Of a DNA stretch of 64,000 nucleotides, positions 15,791 through 22,044 are shown piece after piece. A model generated the notes under the pieces. It did not search any database. It saw only the letters and a list, made by a program, of their open reading frames with translations, and had not been told where the DNA came from. The DNA is from Streptomyces viridochromogenes (GTDB taxonomy: Bacteria > Actinomycetota > Actinomycetes > Streptomycetales > Streptomycetaceae): the NCBI RefSeq assembly GCF_001270495.1, contig NZ_LGUR01000003.1, positions 62,001 to 126,000 of the forward strand, written 5' to 3'. Within the stretch, counting starts at the first letter, position 1. Each line of letters starts with the position of its first letter. The position numbers and the translations under genes are program-made.

Positions 15791-15807
15791 GTGTAAAGTT
15801 GGGCCCC
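15791..15807 (+). repeat. Early-unit head motif, copy 4 (GTGTAAAGTTGGGCCCC)
   Basis: The most diverged copy. Its TTG (15799) opens an 18-codon frame whose stop overlaps the ATG of the next gene (ATGA at 15852), so it may be a leader peptide. The 3' end of the motif forms the left arm of a hairpin (15801-15808 / 15815-15822). Confidence 0.6.
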
Positions 15808-15826
15808 TTTTCGGAGGGGTCCTTCG
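15801..15826 (+). terminator. Hairpin after early operon
   Basis: GGGCCCCT and AGGGGTCC pair (one G-T) around TTTCGG and are followed by TTCG. It may be a weak terminator or an attenuator for the gene at 15852. Confidence 0.45.
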
Positions 15827-15851
15827 CATGTTCGGGCGTTAAGCTGAGACC

Positions 15852-16127
15852 ATGACGTTCAAGATGACGTGGGCGCTGGTCGCCGAGCATGCAGACGAGT
15901 GGACCGGCAGTGACTTCGGCCAGGCGGCTACCGTCCTGGACGAGAAGGTCGGAGCGATCGTCTCCGCCAGCCCCATGAACGCAGACGCCCAGTCGCACTT
16001 CCTTACGACCTTCCTGGAGCCACTCCGCGACAGCCTCGCCAGTGACGGGCGCAAGGCAGTGGAATCCGGCCAGCGGTGGAGCGCTGCGGCGGGTCCCCTG
16101 CTCGTGGCCGTGGCCCCGGCCGCGTAG
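15852..16127 (+). CDS. 91-residue protein of unknown function
   Basis: Starts MTFKMTWALVAEHADEW; a helical protein with a C-terminal hydrophobic stretch (AAAGPLLVAVAPAA). The ribosome site is weak (CTGAG). No family recognised. It lies between the prophage early genes and the regulator cluster, so it may belong to either. Confidence 0.4.
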   Translation: MTFKMTWALVAEHADEWTGSDFGQAATVLDEKVGAIVSASPMNADAQSHFLTTFLEPLRDSLASDGRKAVESGQRWSAAAGPLLVAVAPAA

Positions 16128-16147
16128 GGTCACAGTCCGAAGTCCTG

Positions 16148-16203
16148 GCAAGTTTCGGCAAGTTCCTCGCCTCACAGCAGAACCGTGGGCAAGCTCTGGC
16201 ACA
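16148..16203. promoter_or_regulatory. Operator-like GGCAAG direct repeats upstream of 16235
   Basis: GGCAAG occurs twice 10 bases apart (GGCAAGTTTCGGCAAG, starting at about 16148), and a weaker copy follows (GGCAAGCTCTGGCA near 16190). The same arrangement returns at about 17831 and 17935, on either side of the XRE regulator's operon boundary. A one-helical-turn spacing fits binding of a dimeric or tandem HTH protein. Positions are good to 1-2 bases. Confidence 0.65.
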
Positions 16204-16234
16204 GAAAGCATTCCCGGTACCCGAGGAGGTCATC

Positions 16235-16462
16235 ATGGCCCTGCGTAAGCTCGGTAAGGACCCGGAGAGTCCCAGTGGCGGCTCCCCCACCGTCTACCTC
16301 GACGAGGAGAAGGACACCTACGTCGTGCAGGGGTGGAAGGTAGAGGACGAGGACCGGCTCGGACAGATGGACATCCCCGGACATGAGACGGTGGTGGAGA
16401 TCCCTCGGCGCATGGTGCAGTTCTTCTTGGAGGTGAAGCGTGACGGGGACCCCGACGTTTGA
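16235..16462 (+). CDS. 75-residue partner protein of the XRE/DUF6879 locus
   Basis: Short soluble protein with two beta segments (TVYLDEEKDTYVVQGWKV and HETVVEIPRRMVQFF) and a central acidic loop. Excellent ribosome site (GAGGAGG 16223-16229). It overlaps the DUF6879 gene by 23 bases. Small proteins of this kind often sit in front of DUF6879/XRE pairs in Streptomyces, but no function is known. Confidence 0.6.
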   Translation: MALRKLGKDPESPSGGSPTVYLDEEKDTYVVQGWKVEDEDRLGQMDIPGHETVVEIPRRMVQFFLEVKRDGDPDV

Positions 16463-16952
16463 GGAGCTGTTCCACGACTGCCAGAGGACCGCTGTGCACC
16501 TGGAGATGCGTGACGCCTACATGAAGTCGGACCCGGCCTTCATCGACTGGCAGGCCGGAGTGGTTCTAGACCCGGCCGAACGCTGGGCGGACTGGCACGC
16601 GATCGTCACGGAAGCGGCCTCGCGAGGTGTCGAGGTACGCCGAGCACGCGTCGTCTCCACTCCCGTCAGCGAGTACATCCGCTTCGAGTACGACGTGACG
16701 GATGGCCTGAACATCGCAGCCGGCGAAGACGTGCGCTGGCTCTCGCGGCGGAGCGCCACCGACATTGCGCTCCCTGGGAACGACTTCTGGCTCTTCGACT
16801 CCAGCCTCGTCCTCGTCAACCACTTCGACGGCGACGGTGAGAACATGGAGGTCGAACTCACCGATGCCCCAGAAGTGGTGAAGCTCTGCGAGTCGGCCTT
16901 CGAGGCCGTGTGGAGGCGTGGAACGCCGCACGCAGAGTTCCAGACGGCCTGA
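16440..16952 (+). CDS. DUF6879 family protein
   Basis: 170 residues with the DUF6879 pattern: FEELFHDCQRTAVHLEMRD, then AFIDWQAG, RGVEVRRARVVSTPVSEYIR (stated as residues about 60-79), and DFWLFDSSLVLVNHFD. In Streptomyces these proteins are usually encoded beside XRE-family regulators with a DUF5753 domain, and the pairs have been described as toxin-antitoxin-like or regulatory (Scr1-type). GTG start with GGAGGT upstream. No catalytic motif is visible. Confidence 0.75.
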   Translation: MTGTPTFEELFHDCQRTAVHLEMRDAYMKSDPAFIDWQAGVVLDPAERWADWHAIVTEAASRGVEVRRARVVSTPVSEYIRFEYDVTDGLNIAAGEDVRWLSRRSATDIALPGNDFWLFDSSLVLVNHFDGDGENMEVELTDAPEVVKLCESAFEAVWRRGTPHAEFQTA

Positions 16953-16979
16953 CAGCTCGACCAGACAATTCGCATCGCC

Positions 16980-17825
16980 ATGACATCCCCATCTTCGAGT
17001 GTCCAGGAGGCCCGAAAGGCCCTTGGCCAACGCCTTGCCGAAATCCGGACCGAAGCCGGTCTCACCAAAAGGGCGTTGGCAGCCGCGCTTGGCTGGCACG
17101 AGTCGAAATGTTCGCGCTTCGAGAGCGGCACTCGTCCGCCCTCGGAGCGCGATCTTCGTGAATGGGCGGCTGCCTGCGGAGCGCAGGATTCAGCCGAGGA
17201 CCTCGTCACGACGGCGCGCGGCATCGAAGGCATGTACGTCGAGTGGCAACGGATGGAACGGGATGGGCTCAAGCTGGCCCAAGAGTCCGTCGTTCCCCTA
17301 TGGGAACGCACTCAGCGTTTCCGTATCTACTCGCCGTGGTTGATTCCCGGCCCCGTGCAAACGGCCTCATACATTACGGCCCTGCTCACCTCAATTCGCG
17401 ACCGCCGCGGCCTCATTGATGATGTGCCGGCGGCCGTCAAGGTCAGGGTCGAGAAGCAGCAGGTCGTGTACGGCAATCACACGTTCGCCATCCTCCTCGA
17501 AGAGAGCGTGCTCCGGTACCGCATCGGCGGAGTAGATGTGATGGCCGGGCAGCTCGGCTATCTCCTCAGTGCTATGGCTCTGCCCTCTGTGAGCATCGGC
17601 ATCATCCCCCAGGACACGGACCGTTCGAAGCTCTGGCCCGTCGAGGGGTTCTTCCTCTATGACGACGAAATCGTGAACGTTGAACTCGTGTCCGCACACC
17701 TGACGGTGGTTCAGCGTCACGAACTTGCCATGTATGCCAAGACGTTCAGCGACCTGGCCGAACTCGCGGTCTACGGCCCGGCTGCGCGCGAACTCATCAC
17801 GGCTGCCATCGAATCTCTCGGGTGA
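16980..17825 (+). CDS. XRE-family regulator with DUF5753 domain (Scr1-like)
   Basis: 281 residues. The N-terminal HTH_31/XRE domain (LGQRLAEIRTEAGLTKRALA, then WHESKCSRFESGTRPP) is followed by DUF5753 (about 95-280; SPWLIPGPVQTASYI, EESVLRYRIGG, VSIGIIP, FFLYDD, and a YAKTFSDLAELAVYG ending). These proteins act as DNA-binding regulators with the DUF5753 part sensing or binding a partner. It lies 27 bases after DUF6879 and is followed within 10 bases by a GGCAAG operator-like repeat, so it probably controls both its own operon and the cassette downstream. Confidence 0.85.
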   Translation: MTSPSSSVQEARKALGQRLAEIRTEAGLTKRALAAALGWHESKCSRFESGTRPPSERDLREWAAACGAQDSAEDLVTTARGIEGMYVEWQRMERDGLKLAQESVVPLWERTQRFRIYSPWLIPGPVQTASYITALLTSIRDRRGLIDDVPAAVKVRVEKQQVVYGNHTFAILLEESVLRYRIGGVDVMAGQLGYLLSAMALPSVSIGIIPQDTDRSKLWPVEGFFLYDDEIVNVELVSAHLTVVQRHELAMYAKTFSDLAELAVYGPAARELITAAIESLG

Positions 17826-17830
17826 ACGCC

Positions 17831-17846
17831 TGGCAAGTTCCGGCAA
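17831..17846. promoter_or_regulatory. Operator-like repeat between regulator and biosynthetic cassette
   Basis: GGCAAGTTCCGGCAAG, the same 10-bp-period repeat as at 16148. It lies in the short gap between the XRE gene and the DUF6415-like gene, where the cassette promoter is expected. Confidence 0.65.
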
Positions 17847-17924
17847 GCTCGTGGAACCTCAACTGCCGCCCTTCTTAGCTTTGTTAGCACGGCTGAAAAC
17901 GTGCTCGGAAGGGGCGAAGCGGTG

Positions 17925-18311
17925 ATGGCTTTGGCAAGTACCGGCAAGGAACTGGAGGCAGCCGAAGACTCCTCGGCTGAGCCCATCCCCATCGACGTGG
18001 ACGCGATCTCCATCCGGACCGAATCCATTCTCGGCATGAGAATGGGCACGACCACACGGAAGGAAATGGACAACGCCTTGGCGGGCGTCACGCGGAACCT
18101 GGACCAACTGCTCTGCCAGGACTTGGGGGCCGACGGCGACGAGGACGTACGGACGCTGTTCCGGAAGGGATACGCGCTGTTCGCCCGCGAGACCCGGCCG
18201 ACCGCCGAGACCCCCGCGTTCGGCGTCTTCACCCACCTCCGGGACACCGCGCTTCTTACTCGACAGCTCCTGTGGATCTACACCCAGCGCAATGGGCTGG
18301 AGTCCCCGTGA
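17925..18311 (+). CDS. DUF6415-like protein at head of cassette
   Basis: 128 residues, helical. SIRTESILGMRMGTTTRKEM and the long helix VTRNLDQLLCQDL resemble DUF6415, a family often annotated near natural-product genes but without known activity. ATG 17925 (or the adjacent GTG 17922) is preceded by GGAAGGGG. A third GGCAAG repeat overlaps its first codons (about 17933-17948), so a bound repressor would block both transcription and initiation. The stop overlaps the NUDIX start (GTGA). Confidence 0.55.
   Translation: MALASTGKELEAAEDSSAEPIPIDVDAISIRTESILGMRMGTTTRKEMDNALAGVTRNLDQLLCQDLGADGDEDVRTLFRKGYALFARETRPTAETPAFGVFTHLRDTALLTRQLLWIYTQRNGLESP
17933..17948. promoter_or_regulatory. Operator-like repeat inside the start of the DUF6415-like gene
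   Basis: GGCAAGTACCGGCAAG, third copy of the regulator-type repeat, placed over codons 3-8 of the cassette's first gene. Confidence 0.6.
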
Positions 18312-18850
18312 GCGTCCGCGAGGATCAGATCGTCCGAGAACTTCTGAGCTACATCCACGCGTTCCCCGCCGAGCAGATGGCGCTCATGCCCGTGTACGAC
18401 TCTGCCCACGACCACGTACGACGTGGAGAGTGCACGCATGAACACCGCTGCCCTCTCGTCATGACGGGCGCGGTCGTCGTCGACGAACACCATCGCGTCC
18501 TGTGCCTGCGCCACGAAGGCGGCTACGCCCTCGCCGAGGCGGAGCCGGAAGCCAAGGACGACTCTCTTCAAGAAGCCGCACTGCGGCTTCTCGCGGAGGA
18601 GGCCGGTGTCCACGACGTGTGGACGGACGAAGTCAGCAGTCTCCCGTTCCTGATCGACGTGACCCGGCCAGGGCTGCACAGGTACGGCCCCCGGCTCCGC
18701 GTCGGCGTCCGGTACCTCTTCCGGGCCCACTCGGGCGCCGTCTTCCCCGAGAGCATCGCGACGGGCGCGGCGGCCTGGCTGCCGCTCTCGGAGATCAACA
18801 TTCCGCAACTCCGCGATCGCCTGCAAAGCCACCTGATCGGCGTTCCATGA
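18308..18850 (+). CDS. NUDIX-family protein with degenerate box
   Basis: 180 residues. The fold is evident: VMTGAVVVDEHHRVLCLRHE, then the helix EAALRLLAEEAGV, then RYLFRAH and AAWLPLSEI. In the NUDIX box the two key glutamates of the EEAGV half remain, but the preceding GG pair is replaced (ALAEAEPE) and RE becomes RL, so pyrophosphohydrolase activity may be reduced or changed. The N-terminal 55 residues carry two Cys and several His (ECTHEHRCPL), possibly a metal site. Coupled to neighbours on both sides. Confidence 0.75.
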   Translation: MSVREDQIVRELLSYIHAFPAEQMALMPVYDSAHDHVRRGECTHEHRCPLVMTGAVVVDEHHRVLCLRHEGGYALAEAEPEAKDDSLQEAALRLLAEEAGVHDVWTDEVSSLPFLIDVTRPGLHRYGPRLRVGVRYLFRAHSGAVFPESIATGAAAWLPLSEINIPQLRDRLQSHLIGVP

Positions 18851-18933
18851 GTCCACGAACTCAGCAACTCGCCTACGTCGCCTGCGTCGTAGCCCTCGGC
18901 GGCTCCCTCCTTCTGGGCATCTGGAGGAGCTGA
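18847..18933 (+). CDS. 28-residue single-pass membrane peptide
   Basis: ATG overlaps the NUDIX stop (ATGA), and the stop is immediately followed by the next start (TGAATG). The peptide has a polar N-terminus (SPRTQQ) and one hydrophobic helix (AYVACVVALGGSLLLGIW). The perfect fit between two genes argues that it is translated. Role unknown; it may be an anchor or a small substrate. Confidence 0.5.
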   Translation: MSPRTQQLAYVACVVALGGSLLLGIWRS

Positions 18934-19182
18934 ATGTACGAACGAAAGCACAAGGAGCCTGACGCTCCTCCGCCCCCGCCTGTGGGCACGATCGGCTCCA
19001 ACCGGCCTCCGGGAGACGTCCGTATAGGGGACTTCCTCTTGATCGACGGTGCCTACCTCCGCATCCGGGACATGAGGGCCGCCGGAACTGCGGCTCACCG
19101 AGTCCTCCACTTCGCCGGTTACCACCCCCCATTGGTCATGAAGGAGCCGGTGACCACATACCGGCCGATCAACTTCCTTTGA
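18934..19182 (+). CDS. 82-residue protein of unknown function in cassette
   Basis: Pro-rich N-terminus (EPDAPPPPPVG), then a small beta domain (VRIGDFLLIDGAYLRIRDMR, then VLHFAGYHPPLVM) ending RPINFL. Ribosome site GGAGGAG directly upstream, inside the end of the preceding peptide gene. No family recognised. Confidence 0.55.
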   Translation: MYERKHKEPDAPPPPPVGTIGSNRPPGDVRIGDFLLIDGAYLRIRDMRAAGTAAHRVLHFAGYHPPLVMKEPVTTYRPINFL

Positions 19183-19240
19183 CCGCACCCCCGTTCAGGC
19201 GTCGACCAAAGCTGTCATCCATGACGCGAGGAGCTTTGCC

Positions 19241-20041
19241 ATGCGCTTCCGCAAGATCCACGGAGCCGGGAACGACTTCGTCCTCCTCTCCAATCTCGAA
19301 CCAGGCAGCACCAAGGAGTGGCCGAAGGAAGCGGAACGCCTCTGCGCCAGGAGAACCGGCGTCGGAGCGGATGGGCTGGTGATCAGCACCGTCTTAAGCG
19401 TCAGCCCAGCCGTCCTCGAAGTCTCCTGCTTCAACGCTGACGGCTCCACGGCAACCATGTGCGGGAACGCCCTGCGCTGTAGCGCCTGGGCCGCCCACCA
19501 CGACCACGGCTTCGCGGAGATGAGCCTCCTCATGGAGGGCGTGAAACACGAAGCAGTCGTAGGCGACGACTCCGTGTGGGTCACGGCCGAGGTTGGTGCA
19601 GTCCACCCCCGCCGTGTCCAGACCGTCATCAACGGCAGGCCGACGTGGTTCGACAGCGCCCACACCGGGACGGAGCACGTCGTCGCCATCGTGGACGACG
19701 TAGACGCGATCGACGCGATAACGGTCGGCCGCCTCATTCGCCACCATGCCGACCTCGCTCCGCTGGGGACGAACGTCAACTTCGTCCAGGCCGCCGGAAC
19801 TCAGGCTCTGAAGATCCGCACCTACGAGCGCGGCGTCGAGGCCGAGACCCTCTCGTGCGGGAGCGGAGCCGTTGCGGCCGTCGTCATCGCCACCATGCGC
19901 GGGCTCGTCGCAGCCCGCGCCGTCACCGTCCACAACCGTGCCGGGGAACCGCTCACGGTCCGGCCGCACGCCGACCGGCCCAAGCGAACCCACTGGGTCG
20001 GCGGACCTGTCACCAACACCTTCGAAGGAGTGCTCGCGTGA
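19241..20041 (+). CDS. Diaminopimelate-epimerase-like protein (DapF family)
   Basis: 266 residues, usual DapF length. DapF inverts a stereocentre with two cysteines and no cofactor; both are present, C74 in NADGSTATMCGN and C206 in ETLSCGSGA, along with GAGNDF near the start and LGTNVNFVQ. The CGN motif lacks the usual following Gly (CGNA), hinting at a changed substrate pocket. It is probably a paralogue rather than the housekeeping enzyme, because it is coupled to an ATP-grasp ligase rather than lysine genes. DapF relatives also act in D-cycloserine biosynthesis (DcsC). ATG with GAGGAG 7 bases upstream. Confidence 0.8.
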   Translation: MRFRKIHGAGNDFVLLSNLEPGSTKEWPKEAERLCARRTGVGADGLVISTVLSVSPAVLEVSCFNADGSTATMCGNALRCSAWAAHHDHGFAEMSLLMEGVKHEAVVGDDSVWVTAEVGAVHPRRVQTVINGRPTWFDSAHTGTEHVVAIVDDVDAIDAITVGRLIRHHADLAPLGTNVNFVQAAGTQALKIRTYERGVEAETLSCGSGAVAAVVIATMRGLVAARAVTVHNRAGEPLTVRPHADRPKRTHWVGGPVTNTFEGVLA

Positions 20042-21117
20042 CCATCTTCCTCAGCTCCGAGTCCCAAGCAGCCGTCCGGGAGGCTGCTGAGCGCCTCCGC
20101 GCCTGGCGGCGGGAGGGACTCAACGTCGCACTGGTGTACGGCCCGGTGTCAGCCGAAGACCGGCTCTACCACTCGCTGTGCCCGCCGGACCAACTGTCCG
20201 CCACGGCCCTCTCCGAGGCCCTGGACGACATCGGCGTCCGTTGGAACATCCTTGACCCTTGCGAGCCGGACTTCATCGCAAGGTTGTCGACGTACGATGT
20301 CGCGCTCTCCAACCTCCATGGCGAGTTCGGGGAAGACGGACGCCTTCAGGGACTGCTCGACTACATGCGCATCCCGTACTGCGGCAGCGGGGTCGGGGCA
20401 TCCGCGGTGGCAACCGACAAGATCCTTTGCAAGCGGATGATGGTGAGCCTCGGTATCCCCACGCCCGGCTGGCAGGTCTGGTCGGAAGGCCCGGCGCCCT
20501 GGAACGGCCGCCCTGTGATGGTCAAGCCGCCCCTAGGCGGGTCCAGCGTGAACATGAGCCTCGTCCGTGAACGTGACGACCTCCTCAAGGCCCTGACGAA
20601 AGCCGCCGGCACCGAAGGCGGCCCCGTCCTCGTCGAAGACTTCCTGCCGGGTGTACCCGTAACCGTGGGGCTCCTGGAGCTGCCCGGAGACTCTGTGGTC
20701 ATGTTCCCCCCGCTGGCGACCGAAGCCACGGAAGCGGAGTTCTACGACGCCGACACCAAGCTCGACGCGGACTCCCAGGGCAGGGTGAACGTCCAGGTCG
20801 CAGAGATGACGAGCGAGGTACGCGAGCGAGTCGCCGAATACGCGCGAACCTTGTGGATCGGCCTCGGGCTGCGGGGCTCGGCGCGGATCGACTTCATCCT
20901 CGGCAAGGACGAGCAGGTGTTGGAGGTCAACACCACTCCGGGCATGTCCCGCGAGAGCAACTTCGCGGTGGGGGCGGCGATGGTCGGGCTCACACACTCG
21001 GATGTCGTACTGGCGATGCTTTACGAGGCGCTGGCCCGTCCGCCGTACGATGTCCCCCTGCCCACTCCCGCACTCTCCAGCCCCATCGTGACGCGGGAGG
21101 CCGCCGTCTCCCCGTAG
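20038..21117 (+). CDS. D-alanine-D-alanine-ligase-like ATP-grasp ligase
   Basis: 359 residues, coupled to the DapF-like gene (GTGA). Ddl hallmarks are present: NLHGEFGEDGRLQGLLD, IPYCGSGVGASA, DKILCKRMM, VMVKPPLGGSS (ATP-binding loop), DADTKL, and ARIDFIL then EVNTTPGM (Mg/ATP ligands). It would join two amino acids, or an amino acid to another carboxylate, via an acyl phosphate. The substrate-selecting loop differs from housekeeping Ddl (FYDADTKL in place of YxYxxKY), so the product cannot be predicted. Confidence 0.85.
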   Translation: MTIFLSSESQAAVREAAERLRAWRREGLNVALVYGPVSAEDRLYHSLCPPDQLSATALSEALDDIGVRWNILDPCEPDFIARLSTYDVALSNLHGEFGEDGRLQGLLDYMRIPYCGSGVGASAVATDKILCKRMMVSLGIPTPGWQVWSEGPAPWNGRPVMVKPPLGGSSVNMSLVRERDDLLKALTKAAGTEGGPVLVEDFLPGVPVTVGLLELPGDSVVMFPPLATEATEAEFYDADTKLDADSQGRVNVQVAEMTSEVRERVAEYARTLWIGLGLRGSARIDFILGKDEQVLEVNTTPGMSRESNFAVGAAMVGLTHSDVVLAMLYEALARPPYDVPLPTPALSSPIVTREAAVSP

Positions 21118-21129
21118 GAGCCTGCCGCT

Positions 21130-21678
21130 GTGCCGCGCGTCCACGAAGTCCCCATGTGCCGTCAGCTCATCGACCCCGCCGAATGGGATCTACACGGAGG
21201 GTGGGCACTCGGGGACAGGATCGAATGGTCCAACCGGGCGTGCGGCCTGGCCTCGCTGAGAATGGTCCTCCTCGCCTACGGGCGCGAGGCTCCCACGGTT
21301 ACGGAACTGCTGAAACTCGCGGTGAAGAACGAGGTTCTGACGCCCCGTGGGGCGCTCCATGCAGGGATCGCGAGTCTGTCGGCCGATCTCGGGGTTCCAT
21401 CGGCCGCTGAGCCTGTGGCGGCCGATGACCTCCTCGGCCGTCTCGACGAGGCCCCGCTGATCGTCTCTGTGACCGAGCAGTTCCCCAACGACGGCCGCTC
21501 TGGCGGCCACCTCGTCATCCTTCGCGGCTACGAGGATGGCCCCGAACCGACGATCTTCATCCGAGACCCGTCGGCTTGGGGCCAGACTCACGACCGGGTC
21601 ACTCTCAGCCGCTTGTCCCCCTCGTACACCGGCCGCGCGATCACCTTCGCACCCTTGAAACTCACTGGAGAGTCTTAA
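21130..21678 (+). CDS. C39/papain-like cysteine peptidase
   Basis: 182 residues with a Cys-His-Asp set in the C39-like order: C38 in NRACGLASLRM, H127 in SGGHLVILRGY, D146 in FIRDPS. It lacks a transporter domain and a signal peptide, so it should act in the cytoplasm, cutting or forming a peptide or amide bond. GTG start 12 bases after the ligase. Partnered with DapF-like, Ddl-like and MurF-like proteins it may trim or transfer a small peptide; this is inference. Confidence 0.7.
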   Translation: MPRVHEVPMCRQLIDPAEWDLHGGWALGDRIEWSNRACGLASLRMVLLAYGREAPTVTELLKLAVKNEVLTPRGALHAGIASLSADLGVPSAAEPVAADDLLGRLDEAPLIVSVTEQFPNDGRSGGHLVILRGYEDGPEPTIFIRDPSAWGQTHDRVTLSRLSPSYTGRAITFAPLKLTGES

Positions 21679-22040
21679 TGACCGAGGCAGACGGCGACAC
21701 GACCCAGGCCGCAGGTGGCCGCAAGATCGCCGTACTCGGAGAGATGCTGGAGCTGGGCGACCAAGCCGTTGAAGCCCACCACGAGGTCGGCCGCATGGCG
21801 GCGGAGTACGGCATTGACCTCGTGGTCGCGGTTGGCGGTGACCTCGCAAAGCAACTCGCCCTCGTTGCGGGCGCGGCAGGCGTGCCGGACATCGCAATGG
21901 TGGGCGACAACCAGACGGCTGCCGCCTACCTCCATTCCATCCTTCAGCCCGGCGATACGGTGCTCGTGAAGGCGTCGAGAGGCGGTCAGCTCTGGCAGAT
22001 CGCCCAGGCCCTCACCGGACAGCCGATCACCGGCCTGTAA
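21678..22040 (+). CDS. Free-standing MurF C-terminal domain
   Basis: 120 residues equal to the C-terminal (glutamate-ligase) domain of MurF only: AVLGEMLELGDQAVEAHHEVG, LVVAVGG, MVGDNQTAA, and GDTVLVKASRGGQ. The N-terminal UDP-binding and central ATP-binding (GxxGKT) domains are absent. The start overlaps the peptidase stop by one base, so it is not a random fragment. It may bind an amino-acid or peptide acceptor for the ATP-grasp enzyme, or be a remnant kept in frame. Confidence 0.8.
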   Translation: MTEADGDTTQAAGGRKIAVLGEMLELGDQAVEAHHEVGRMAAEYGIDLVVAVGGDLAKQLALVAGAAGVPDIAMVGDNQTAAAYLHSILQPGDTVLVKASRGGQLWQIAQALTGQPITGL

Positions 22041-22044
22041 GCCG

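Noticed and set aside
19241..21117. D-cycloserine biosynthesis by DapF-like and ATP-grasp genes
   Set aside because: The haem protein, arginase-like, cysteine-synthase-like and acetyltransferase genes of that pathway are absent.
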